NCBI GenBank assembly: GCA_964458125.1
Contig: CAYWHE010000001.1
Location: 1 to 52,103 of the forward strand
Direction: 5' to 3'
From: CAYWHE01 sp964458125
Lineage (GTDB): Bacteria; Bacteroidota; Bacteroidia; AKYH767-A; OLB10
DNA: 52,103 nt
The notes beneath the pieces are model-generated. The model did not search any database and was not told the origin of the DNA. It saw nothing but the letters and a program-made list of their open reading frames with translations. The translations under genes were made by a program, and so were the position numbers. This document shows, in pieces, positions 8,772 through 16,293 of this stretch; positions within the stretch are counted from its first letter, which is position 1; each line of letters starts with the position of its first letter.

Positions 8772-9755
8772 TTATTTTTTAAAACGCTCCCGGTTTCCTT
8801 TTGCAAACCGGTCATCGGTCAGGGTATGCAAAAAATTTTCAAGGTCGGTCAGTTCCGGCTCAGTAAGATTCAAAGGTTGTTGCATGAGGGTATCAAGCTG
8901 AACAGGATTTGGTACCGTTTTAAAAGGATCATTATAGTAAGTCAGCACTTCGCGAAGGGTCCGGAACATACCATTATGCATATAAGGGGCCGTAACGGCC
9001 ACATTGCGGAGGCCGGGGGTTTTAAACCGGCCAAGGTCTGCACTGTCGGAGGTGATCTCAAACCGTCCCCGATCGGTCAGGCTTTGTCCGTCATACAAGC
9101 CGATATTGCGAAACTGGTCTCCCGTAAAATCGGGAGAGAAATGACATTGAAAACACCTGGTTTTTTTATCATCCATAAAAAGTTCACGGCCACGGATTGC
9201 TGAGGGGCTCATGGCCAGGCTGTCCCCGTTCATCCAGCGGTCGAAAGGCGTGTCAGAAGTTTCCAGGGTCCGTTCAAATTCAGAAAGAGCATCCCTGATG
9301 GAATTGGAATCGGGTGGAGCCCCGTAAATCTTTTGAAATAGCCGGATATAGTTTTGATCAGTTTCAATTCTCCTGCAGGCCTCTGAAAAAGGGATATCCA
9401 TTTCCAGGTGATCCTCCACCGGAAACCGGACCTGCTCTTCGAGGGAAGCCGCACGGCCATCATAAAAAAAATACGGTCTTGCCGCCATATTCATCACGGA
9501 AGGGGTATTCCGCTTACCCGGCAATCCATTGGCGCCAAGACTAAACGAAACCGTGTCGGCAAATGCAAAAGCCGGGATATGACAAGATGCACAGCTGATG
9601 GTGTTATTTTTGGAAAGTCGCTTTTCATGAAATAGCAACTCTCCCAATGCTGCCCGGGTCTGGGGTTCGTTTCCAACCCTCCCGGCAGGAAAACGGGCTG
9701 CGGAAATATTCAGCAGCAGGAAGGCAACAAGCGCATACGGGAGCGTTTTATTCAT
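8772..9755 (-). CDS. Di-haem cytochrome c peroxidase (CcpA/MauG-like)
   Basis: This is a 327-residue exported protein. The N-terminal signal peptide is hydrophobic from about residue 6 to 20. There are two haem c attachment motifs, C55-A-S-C58-H59 and C201-F-Q-C204-H205, one in each half, as in bacterial di-haem peroxidases, which reduce H2O2 with electrons from small cytochromes in the periplasm. Conserved family segments such as RNTPS..N..A..P.FF.DGRA follow the first haem, and TPGLRNV..TAPYMHNG precedes the C-terminus. The MauG-type substrate oxidation activity cannot be excluded by sequence reading. The gene is convergent with the giant surface protein and divergent from crtI. A perfect -7 element lies immediately upstream, so the mRNA may have almost no leader. 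Confidence 0.92.
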   Translation of the reverse strand: MNKTLPYALVAFLLLNISAARFPAGRVGNEPQTRAALGELLFHEKRLSKNNTISCASCHIPAFAFADTVSFSLGANGLPGKRNTPSVMNMAARPYFFYDGRAASLEEQVRFPVEDHLEMDIPFSEACRRIETDQNYIRLFQKIYGAPPDSNSIRDALSEFERTLETSDTPFDRWMNGDSLAMSPSAIRGRELFMDDKKTRCFQCHFSPDFTGDQFRNIGLYDGQSLTDRGRFEITSDSADLGRFKTPGLRNVAVTAPYMHNGMFRTLREVLTYYNDPFKTVPNPVQLDTLMQQPLNLTEPELTDLENFLHTLTDDRFAKGNRERFKK

Positions 9756-9759
9756 CCGG

Positions 9760-9767
9760 CAAATTTA
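9760..9767 (-). promoter_or_regulatory. -7 element TAAATTTG upstream of the peroxidase gene
   Basis: On the minus strand TAAATTTG matches TAnnTTTG exactly. It ends only about five bases before the ATG at 9755, so transcription would begin at or next to the start codon (leaderless or nearly so). No TTG at -33 was found. The alternative is that the real promoter lies further upstream. Confidence 0.45.
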
Positions 9768-9904
9768 GGGTATCCGGTCCTTAAATTTTTAAGCACCGCG
9801 AACCGGACCCGACATTCATTTTATAAACACTTGAAATACTGCATATTACCTTGTGAAAAAAGGAAATGATAGGGCTCAGGGAAAAAAAGATTTACCGAAA
9901 TGTC

Positions 9905-9912
9905 TATCTTTG
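9905..9912 (+). promoter_or_regulatory. -7 element TATCTTTG for crtI-crtB; argues against the upstream ATG
   Basis: TATCTTTG is an exact TAnnTTTG match and predicts a transcription start near 9917. That is downstream of the ATG at 9900, so that ATG would not be in the mRNA. The -33 position has no TTG. This supports a start for crtI further downstream. Confidence 0.55.
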
Positions 9913-9971
9913 CGCCCGTTTCAGGCAAACCAATCAGGCATAACCCTGTTATTGTTCAGAAAAATAATTCC

Positions 9972-11453
9972 TTGAAAAAGAAAGTACTCCTTATAGGAAG
10001 CGGCCTTGGTTCCCTGGCCACTGCTTTGCGACTGAGTTCCAAAGGTTTTGATGTAGAAATTCTGGAAAAGTATCACCGGGCCGGCGGAAGGCTTAACCTG
10101 GTAGAAAAAGACGGCTTTTATTTCGATATGGGGCCATCCTTTTTCAGCATGAGTTATGAATTCAGGGAGCTTTTTGATTATTGCGGGATTAAAAATCCGC
10201 TTACGCTTATTGAATTAAACCCGTTGTATTCCGTATTTTTTGAAGGCAGGGAAAAACCATTCCTTATATATAAGGACCTGGAAAGACTATCCAAGGAATT
10301 TGCCGGAATTGAAAGCGACATGACCCGGAAAGCCGAAAAATACCTGCAGGCGGCCGGCAGGCTTTTCCATGATACGGAGGATAAGATCATCCGCAGAAAC
10401 TTCAATTCCAAATTTGAGTACCTGATGAGCATGGCAACCGTTCCATTGAAACACGGACCGAAAATGTTCCGAAGCATGTGGAAGGAACTGGAGATGAATT
10501 TCGATTCCAATGAAGTCCGGGTGATTCTTTCCCTGGTTGCCTTTTTCCTCGGGACCACGCCCTTTCATACCCCTGCAGTTTACAGTCTGCTGAATTACAC
10601 GGAACTGAGGCATGACGGTTACTGGAACGTAGGGGGAGGGATGTATAAAATCGTGGAGGAATTGCTCAAATTATTGACAGAACGGAATGTACAGATTCAT
10701 TATCATACCGAAATCAAATCATTTGAGGAACAGGACGGAAAAATCAACGCATTTGTTGACCAGAAGGGAAAGCGCTGGACGGCCGATGTTTATATCGCGA
10801 ATGCCGATGCAGCCTCCTTCCGGGGAGAAATCCTGAACAGGCCGAAGTACAGCCCGGCTAAACTCGACGGTATGGAGTGGACCCTTTCGCCATTCACCAT
10901 CTATCTTGGGGTCAAGGGCCGGCTCGAAAACATTCACCACCACAACTTTTTCCTGGGTACCAATTACCGGGAATATGCCGATGCCATCTTTAAAACATCC
11001 GTAAGCCCCAGGAAGCCCTATTATTATGTCAGCGTGAGTTCCAAATCAAATCCGAACTGCGCCCCGGAAGGTTGCGAGAATGTTTTTATCTTATGTCCGG
11101 TACCGGACATGAGGTTTAAACCGGACTGGAGCGATTCGGAAGAAATGGCCGACAATATCATTTCAGATTTGGGAAAAAGAATTAAATTTGACCTTCATAC
11201 AAATACCGTTACCCGAACCATTATGAACCCGATCGACTGGAAAGATAATTTCAACCTTTACAGGGGCAGCGGCCTGGGACTTGCCCACGGGTTGGGACAG
11301 ATCGGAGGGTTCCGTCCTTCCAACAAGGATGAAGTATTTAAAAATCTCTATTATGTCGGGGCCAGTACCATTCCGGGAACGGGGTTGCCTATTGTTGTCA
11401 TCGGATCCCGTCTGACCACAGAACGTATACTCAAAGACCATGCAGGAGTTTAA
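9972..11453 (+). CDS. crtI: Phytoene desaturase / carotenoid oxidoreductase (CrtI family)
   Basis: This is an FAD-dependent desaturase that introduces double bonds into phytoene on the way to lycopene-type carotenoids, at the membrane. The N-terminal dinucleotide-binding motif VLLIGSGLGSL (third Gly of GxGxxG replaced by Ser) is followed by the Glu ending the second strand (ILEK) and the CrtI hallmark RAGGRLN...DMGPS. The C-terminal family motif GAST.PGTGLP.V..G is present near the end. I chose the TTG at 9972 (493 residues): it starts directly at KKKVLLIG as family members do, while the ATG at 9900 lies upstream of a predicted transcription start. If the longer form is real it gains 24 poorly conserved residues. 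It overlaps crtB by 14 bases, so the two are coupled. Whether it makes lycopene or neurosporene, or is CrtD-like, cannot be decided. Confidence 0.88.
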   Translation: MKKKVLLIGSGLGSLATALRLSSKGFDVEILEKYHRAGGRLNLVEKDGFYFDMGPSFFSMSYEFRELFDYCGIKNPLTLIELNPLYSVFFEGREKPFLIYKDLERLSKEFAGIESDMTRKAEKYLQAAGRLFHDTEDKIIRRNFNSKFEYLMSMATVPLKHGPKMFRSMWKELEMNFDSNEVRVILSLVAFFLGTTPFHTPAVYSLLNYTELRHDGYWNVGGGMYKIVEELLKLLTERNVQIHYHTEIKSFEEQDGKINAFVDQKGKRWTADVYIANADAASFRGEILNRPKYSPAKLDGMEWTLSPFTIYLGVKGRLENIHHHNFFLGTNYREYADAIFKTSVSPRKPYYYVSVSSKSNPNCAPEGCENVFILCPVPDMRFKPDWSDSEEMADNIISDLGKRIKFDLHTNTVTRTIMNPIDWKDNFNLYRGSGLGLAHGLGQIGGFRPSNKDEVFKNLYYVGASTIPGTGLPIVVIGSRLTTERILKDHAGV

Positions 11454-12273
11454 CGACCTTTGTTTTGATCTCAGTAAGGTAATCACCGAGCGTTACAGCA
11501 CTTCTTTCACCAGGGGTATTAAAACCCTGCACAAAAGGTTTCACTATCCCATCTATGCCATATACGGCTTTGTCCGGCTGGCGGATGAAATTGTGGATAC
11601 CTTTCATGATTTCAATAAAAAGGAGTTGCTTGAGCGGTTTAAGGAAGACACCTATCGCGCCATCAGCGAGGGCATCAGTACGAATCCCGTGTTGCAATCC
11701 TTCCAGGAAATTGTGAACAAATACCATATTGAAAAGGAATTGGTCGATGCCTTTTTATACAGCATGGAAATGGACCTTTATAAAAGTCAGTATGACGATT
11801 CCCTCTACAACAAATATATTTACGGTTCAGCCGAAGTAGTCGGGCTCATGTGCCTGCGCGTTTTTTGTGAAAACGATGAAGCCCTCTACGGGCGTATGGT
11901 GGAACCCGCACGCAAACTGGGCGCTGCCTTTCAGAAGGTGAATTTCCTCCGTGACATGAAGAGTGATTTCAAGGAAAGGGGACGCGTGTATTTCCCCGGT
12001 GTGGATTTTGACCATTTCAACAACGAATCGAAGAAAGAAATCGAAGCCGATATCGACCGTGATTTCCGTGCCGCCTATCCCGGGGTAATGGCTCTTCCCA
12101 AAGATGTGCGCCCGGGGGTATATGTGGCCTTTATTTATTACCGGGCCCTGCTGAAAAAAATTCAGAATATGCCGGCTTCCCGGGTAAAACAGGAGCGGAT
12201 AAGGGTACCTGATAATGAGAAGTTTGCACTCCTGCTGAGAACGTATTACCGGTTCGGGCTGTCCCTGTTCTGA
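11440..12273 (+). CDS. crtB: Phytoene synthase (squalene/phytoene synthase family)
   Basis: This 277-residue enzyme condenses two geranylgeranyl diphosphates to phytoene, the first committed step of carotenoid synthesis. Both Asp-rich Mg-diphosphate-binding regions are visible: RLADEIVDTF near residue 50 (DxxxD) and NFLRDMKSDFKERGRVYFP near residue 170. The YSTSF segment near the N-terminus is also typical. Length is normal for Bacteroidota CrtB. The ATG lies 14 bases inside the 3' end of crtI, so the pair forms a minimal two-gene carotenoid operon. No cyclase or hydroxylase genes follow, so the end product must depend on genes elsewhere. No obvious terminator was seen in the 110 bases after the stop. 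Confidence 0.93.
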   Translation: MQEFNDLCFDLSKVITERYSTSFTRGIKTLHKRFHYPIYAIYGFVRLADEIVDTFHDFNKKELLERFKEDTYRAISEGISTNPVLQSFQEIVNKYHIEKELVDAFLYSMEMDLYKSQYDDSLYNKYIYGSAEVVGLMCLRVFCENDEALYGRMVEPARKLGAAFQKVNFLRDMKSDFKERGRVYFPGVDFDHFNNESKKEIEADIDRDFRAAYPGVMALPKDVRPGVYVAFIYYRALLKKIQNMPASRVKQERIRVPDNEKFALLLRTYYRFGLSLF

Positions 12274-12384
12274 TTGAACGGAACAATACCAGAACCGGAT
12301 GCATGCCGGACGGCTTTCAAGGGCAAACTGACAGTATGGAAAGGCCAGATGAAATGATTTTTTAATTGCTTTATTTCAACCTCC

Positions 12385-12999
12385 ATGACAGGAAAAAAGA
12401 ATGACGTTAACCGCATGGATGCTTTAACTGATGGCGTATTTGCCATCGTGGCCACCCTGCTTGTACTCGACATTAAACTTCCTGAATTATCCGAACATGC
12501 CAGCCGGGAAGTACTTATTGCCAGTTTACAAAAGGCACTGCCCTCCTTTATTGCCTTTGCCTTCAGCTTTTTAACGGTCATTATTTACTGGATCAACCAT
12601 GATCACCTGTCGAAATGGGTGAAGGAATACACGCCGCATGTGAAATACCTGAACCTGCTGTACCTCTTCTGGATCTGCCTGATTCCGTTTCCAACCAAAT
12701 TTATCAGCGAATATCCCGGCGAACAGGTGGCGGTACTGACCTACGGCCTTGAATTTTTCATGACGGCCGTGACGGCCAACGTGTTTTATTATTACCTCGC
12801 CTTCCGTACCAAACTGCTTTATGATTCCATCAGCATGAAGACACGGAAAAAATTTTTTTACCGGATATTGGGCGGGCCCGTTCTTTATGGGGTGGCCTGT
12901 CTGAGCAGTTTTATCCATGTAAACCTTTCCATTGCCTTATATATCGCGATACCGCTACTCTTTTTATTTCTGCCAAAGGCTGAATTGCTGGAAGAATAA
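12385..12999 (+). CDS. TMEM175-like / DUF1211 membrane protein (putative K+ channel)
   Basis: This is a 204-residue membrane protein with about six hydrophobic segments. The N-terminal signature near residues 9-30 reads RMDALTDGVFAIVATLLVLDI. It matches the bacterial TMEM175 (DUF1211) family, whose first helix carries an RxxxFSDGVFAI motif lining the pore; here F-S-D is L-T-D. Bacterial homologues are potassium-permeable channels that assemble as tetramers of single six-helix repeats. The gene lies 111 bases after crtB on the same strand, and I found no convincing promoter between them. Co-transcription with the carotenoid genes is possible but there is no known functional link. It is identified by signature and topology; ion selectivity is not predictable here. 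Confidence 0.82.
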   Translation: MTGKKNDVNRMDALTDGVFAIVATLLVLDIKLPELSEHASREVLIASLQKALPSFIAFAFSFLTVIIYWINHDHLSKWVKEYTPHVKYLNLLYLFWICLIPFPTKFISEYPGEQVAVLTYGLEFFMTAVTANVFYYYLAFRTKLLYDSISMKTRKKFFYRILGGPVLYGVACLSSFIHVNLSIALYIAIPLLFLFLPKAELLEE

Positions 13000-13030
13000 C
13001 AACCTCGGCATTCATCTATAGCATTTTTTC

Positions 13031-13061
13031 TTGGTTTTATTATTTCAATCCATTATTTTTG
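13031..13061 (+). promoter_or_regulatory. Bacteroidota-type promoter for the RimJ/RimL-like acetyltransferase
   Basis: TTG at about 13031-13033, a 20-base spacer, then TATTTTTG at 13054-13061. The spacing and -7 sequence are the same as for the promoter at 2833-2863. The predicted leader is about 70 bases before the ATG at 13141. Confidence 0.7.
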
Positions 13062-13140
13062 ATCTTGTCTTGGCATGGAGGGATTTATTCTTTTTTATGC
13101 CTATCCGACAGAGGCCAACGTCAGTCAATAATTTTTTCAC

Positions 13141-13686
13141 ATGATAGCTGAAACCAAAACCGCTGTTTCCCTTCGGGCATGGAGCCTTCAGGATTTACCG
13201 AACCTGGTGAAGTATGCCAACAATCCGAAAATTGCAGGCAATCTGACCAACCGGTTTCCTTCACCTTACACCAAATTTGATGGTAATGACTTCATTGAGG
13301 CCGCACATCATCACCACCCCACCCAGCTTTTTGCCATTGATTTCCATGGTGAGGCCGTAGGATCTATCGGTATTTTCCCGCAGGAAGACATTCACTGCCT
13401 GAATGCGGAAATCGGGTATTGGATTGCCGAACCACATTGGGGAAAAGGACTGGGGACTGAGGCCATACGGTTGATGGTTGATTATGGATTTAAGACCTGG
13501 CCGGTAACCCGGATTTATGCCCGTCCTTTTGGACACAACCACGCTTCTCACCGGGTGCTGGAAAAAGCCGGCTTTTTACTCGAAGGCAGGTTCAACCAGA
13601 TCCTGTTAAAGAACGGAGACGTGCTGGATGAACTGATCTATGCTATCCGGAAAAACAAGCAGACCAAACCCGATCGCCCGTTTTAG
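13141..13686 (+). CDS. GNAT family N-acetyltransferase, RimJ/RimL type
   Basis: This is a 181-residue acetyltransferase. The order of elements follows the RimJ/RimL group: an N-terminal LRAW...DL strand and helix, a central GSIGIF strand, then GYWIAEPHWGKGLGTEAI containing the acetyl-CoA pyrophosphate-binding motif (W-G-K-G-L-G-T), and the C-terminal NHASHRVLEKAGFLLEG segment that is nearly diagnostic. This group acetylates protein N-termini or small molecules. The specific substrate is not predictable. It has its own good promoter and possibly a weak terminator after the stop. It is not evidently in an operon with its neighbours. Confidence 0.9.
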   Translation: MIAETKTAVSLRAWSLQDLPNLVKYANNPKIAGNLTNRFPSPYTKFDGNDFIEAAHHHHPTQLFAIDFHGEAVGSIGIFPQEDIHCLNAEIGYWIAEPHWGKGLGTEAIRLMVDYGFKTWPVTRIYARPFGHNHASHRVLEKAGFLLEGRFNQILLKNGDVLDELIYAIRKNKQTKPDRPF

Positions 13687-13741
13687 ACGGCCTTTCCGTA
13701 CCTTTTCGCCACCGCTTTGCACAACCTGAAAGAGGGTCACT

Positions 13742-13774
13742 GTTCCTTGCAGCTGATTTCCGGAACTGTTTTTT
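13742..13774 (+). terminator. Possible weak terminator after the RimJ/RimL-like gene
   Basis: A short 5-bp stem, GTTCC with GGAAC, is separated by about 15 bases and followed by TGTTTTTT. The stem is short, so this is tentative. It lies about 55 bases after the stop. Confidence 0.35.
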
Positions 13775-13871
13775 GGGATTCCGGGAAATTGTGTTCACTG
13801 GAAATACCCTTACGTGAATAAAATTCATTTAAAACCTTGACCGGAACGCGTATACAGGCGGGCCAAATTCT

Positions 13872-13879
13872 TACTTTTA
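13872..13879 (+). promoter_or_regulatory. Possible -7 variant TACTTTTA for the second GNAT gene
   Basis: TACTTTTA differs from TAnnTTTG in the last base and lies about 88 bases before the GTG at 13967. No TTG occurs at the correct distance upstream. The rest of the 280-base gap (13687-13966) shows no credible gene. Confidence 0.3.
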
Positions 13880-13966
13880 CCGCCGCCCAGATTTCTGACC
13901 GGTACCCGGAGGATTCATTCGGAAATTGGAGATAAATTAGTAACCACAACAACTTTCCAGAAACAG

Positions 13967-14401
13967 GTGATCAACATCAGGCAGGCAAACCGGGATGATC
14001 TCCCCGGACGAACCTTGTTATTGGAGTCCTATCGCGATTTTTTCGGGATGCCGGCTGATGCCTCCTCGGCGGCATCTTTTCCGGGGGAACGCATGAACAA
14101 CGGGGAGTCTGTCATTTTTGCAACGGAAGAAAAGGGCCATCCTTCCGGATTTGCCCGGTTATGCCCGTTATTTTCCTCCATGCCCCTGAACAGGTTATGG
14201 CGCTTCAGAGACCTGTTTGCGAGAGCAGAAGAAAGAAGAAAAGGTATTTCCGTCAGACTGACTGATTCGTGTATTGAATTGTGCGGGCATAGGAGTGCAG
14301 GGGGCCTGTTGCTGGAAAAAGCTGAAAACAATCTCCCGGGTAAGAGGCATTACCGGAAAACAGGCTTCACCTGTGACGATACATATCATTATTATTCCTG
14401 A
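13967..14401 (+). CDS. GNAT family acetyltransferase-like protein, divergent
   Basis: This is a short (144-residue) protein starting at GTG with MINIRQANRDDL, the usual first strand of GNAT enzymes. Later segments follow the family: a LWRFRDLFARAEERRKGIS stretch around residues 73-91, where the acetyl-CoA loop normally reads (R/Q)xxGxG/A, then LLLEKAENNLPGKRHYRKTGF and a final DDTYHYYS. The last Gly of the loop is Ser, and several usually hydrophobic or conserved positions look altered. The enzyme may therefore be diverged or losing activity. No frameshift or internal stop is present. Substrate is unknown. The GTG start is the only start that includes the first strand. Confidence 0.68.
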   Translation: MINIRQANRDDLPGRTLLLESYRDFFGMPADASSAASFPGERMNNGESVIFATEEKGHPSGFARLCPLFSSMPLNRLWRFRDLFARAEERRKGISVRLTDSCIELCGHRSAGGLLLEKAENNLPGKRHYRKTGFTCDDTYHYYS

Positions 14402-14489
14402 AACCCAGGCCATCTGACCCTGTGATCCGTTACACCACAGCTGATTCCGGTATTAAGAATTCATTGTTATCCCTATCTTGCCAAACTGT

Positions 14490-15761
14490 ATGGGCCAGCT
14501 TTCCGCGTTAAAAGAACGTTTCCTCCGTTTCTGGAAGAAATCCGGGCCCGGTTTAATCACGGGAGCCAGCGATGATGATCCTTCCGGCATAGCTACCTAT
14601 TCCCAGGCCGGAGCGAGATTCGGATATTCATTTCTCTGGACGGCACTGCTTACTTTTCCCCTGATGATTAGTATGCAGAAAATGTGCGCCCGCATCGGAC
14701 TGGTCACTTCACATGGCCTGACCGCCATTTTGAAAAAAAATTATCCCAGACCTGTATTATGGCTAATGGTGCTGTTCAGCTTTCCTTCCATCATTATGAA
14801 CATTGGTGCCGACCTTGCCGGTATGGGCGCAGTTGCCACCATGCTGGCGCCGAGGATTCCTGCCTACCTGTTCTCGTTATTTTTTACCGTTCTGATCGTT
14901 TTCCTTATCATACGACTTTCCTATTTTAAAATTGCCAGGGTTTTAAAGTGGTTGTGCCTCGTCCTTTTTTGTTATCTGATTGTGCCTTTTTTTTCGAAAC
15001 CGGATTTCCTGGACGTGCTGAAAAATACTTTCATCCCCACCATTAAATTTAACAGGGAATTCCTGTTGGCGCTGGTCGGAATCTTCGGCACCACCATCTC
15101 TCCCTACCTGTTCTTCTGGCAGACCAATATGGAAGCTGAGGAAATTACACACCGGAAACTTGTTGTCGATAAAACGATCATACATGACATGGAACTGGAT
15201 GTGAATTCGGGCATCTTTTTCTCCAACCTTGTTTTTTATTTCATCATTCTCACCACCGGAAGTGTATTATTTAATGCCGGCCTTCACAACATTGAAACCG
15301 TTGATGAAGCCGCCCTGGCTCTGAAACCCCTGGTTGGCGATGGTTCTTACCTGCTCTTTGCGCTGGGCGTGATCGGTACAGGCCTGCTGGCCATTCCCGT
15401 CCTGGCCGGTTCCCTTTCGTATATGCTCTCGGAAGTGTTTAACTGGCAGGAGGGCCTGGATAAAAAATTTCATGAAGCCAGAGGCTTTTACCTCGTGGTG
15501 ATCCTGTCCATGATGGTGGCTTTCCTGATCAATTTCACAGGACTGAGTCCCGTGAATGCCTTGATTTATACGGCTGTCCTGTATGGCATCACGGCCCCTG
15601 TACTCATCGGCATTATCCTGCATATCTGCAACAACAGGAATATCATGGGAAACTATGTCAATACCCGAAGAGACAATTTCACCGGGTTCTTCACGCTGTT
15701 GCTCATGGGTGTTTCTGCCATTGTATTGTTGTGGCTAATATTTACGGGAGGATGGCGATAG
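14490..15761 (+). CDS. Nramp-family metal transporter with non-canonical metal-site motifs
   Basis: This is an integral membrane protein of 423 residues with about eleven hydrophobic segments. The N-terminus GPGLITGASDDDPSG aligns with helix 1 of Nramp/MntH, where the canonical motif is DPGN: the Asp is kept but the Asn ligand position is Gly. Helix 6 reads FGTTISPYLFFWQTN where classical Nramps have the Met-Pro-His motif, so both the Met that favours transition metals and the His are absent. Proteins lacking that Met are known in Nramp-related groups that handle other divalent ions such as magnesium. Substrate here is therefore open and Mn/Fe import should not be assumed. I use the ATG at 14490; a TTG at 14478 in the same frame adds four residues. 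Confidence 0.85.
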   Translation: MGQLSALKERFLRFWKKSGPGLITGASDDDPSGIATYSQAGARFGYSFLWTALLTFPLMISMQKMCARIGLVTSHGLTAILKKNYPRPVLWLMVLFSFPSIIMNIGADLAGMGAVATMLAPRIPAYLFSLFFTVLIVFLIIRLSYFKIARVLKWLCLVLFCYLIVPFFSKPDFLDVLKNTFIPTIKFNREFLLALVGIFGTTISPYLFFWQTNMEAEEITHRKLVVDKTIIHDMELDVNSGIFFSNLVFYFIILTTGSVLFNAGLHNIETVDEAALALKPLVGDGSYLLFALGVIGTGLLAIPVLAGSLSYMLSEVFNWQEGLDKKFHEARGFYLVVILSMMVAFLINFTGLSPVNALIYTAVLYGITAPVLIGIILHICNNRNIMGNYVNTRRDNFTGFFTLLLMGVSAIVLLWLIFTGGWR

Positions 15762-16293
15762 TAAAACACATACAGGCCTTTAATTGGTTCAGTAAAAATT
15801 TTCTACCCGTACACTCCGGATGCGGTTATTGATAGACCAGCCCATCTGAGGGCAACACAAAAACAATCATTCCCGCATGAAGGATTTTGAATAAGTTCAA
15901 CAGATTACAACCTGACGGATTATTTACCTCCATATGAACCGGACCATTTATTTCAGATTCAGAATTTATCAAAACTGTTGATTTTGCAGGTTTGGGTTTG
16001 GTTTTCAGATACGTAATCATGGATTTTACAACCCTTGAAGGGCTTGAGGCATTGCACGCAGAGACGGATGAAAATGCAGCCAGCATAAGGGTGCTGGCGT
16101 CATTTATTTTCAATTATTGATTGACTTTCAAACCAGGAATTGACTTCAGGAAAAGGTTCACCTGCTTCATTCACTTACTTTTTCAGATTAACGGGGTTTA
16201 AACTATTTCCAAAACGACCCCTCCTGCAGAATGGCTGTTTATGGTTTTCGGTGGAACAAATTTTTTTTATACTGATTCGTCTGCAAAGAAAAT
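15762..16293. other. 532-base intergenic region without a confident gene
   Basis: This gap lies between convergent genes. It holds an open frame of 95 codons on the minus strand (15826-16113). That frame has a Ser/Ala-rich hydrophobic start but no recognised family, no promoter and no clear homology by eye; I treat it as doubtful. A 7-bp perfect inverted repeat (GCCAGCA/TGCTGGC, about 16079-16098) sits at its 5' end. No strong terminator, tRNA or known small RNA was recognised. It may be decayed sequence or hold an unrecognised RNA. Confidence 0.5.
15826..16113 (-). CDS. Doubtful small ORF, 95 residues
   Basis: It begins MKINDASTLMLAAFSSVSA and ends ...LPSDGLVYQ. The only structure visible is a moderately hydrophobic N-terminal stretch with one Cys (SACNAS), which does not fit a lipobox well, and a Lys/Pro-rich patch (KTKPKPAK). 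No neighbour suggests a role. It is listed because it is the only substantial frame in an otherwise empty region. It may be a chance frame or a remnant. Confidence 0.2.
   Translation of the reverse strand: MKINDASTLMLAAFSSVSACNASSPSRVVKSMITYLKTKPKPAKSTVLINSESEINGPVHMEVNNPSGCNLLNLFKILHAGMIVFVLPSDGLVYQ

Noticed and set aside
8613..9203. 196-codon plus-strand frame starting in the terminator
   Set aside because: It begins inside a Rho-independent terminator and runs antisense through the di-haem peroxidase.
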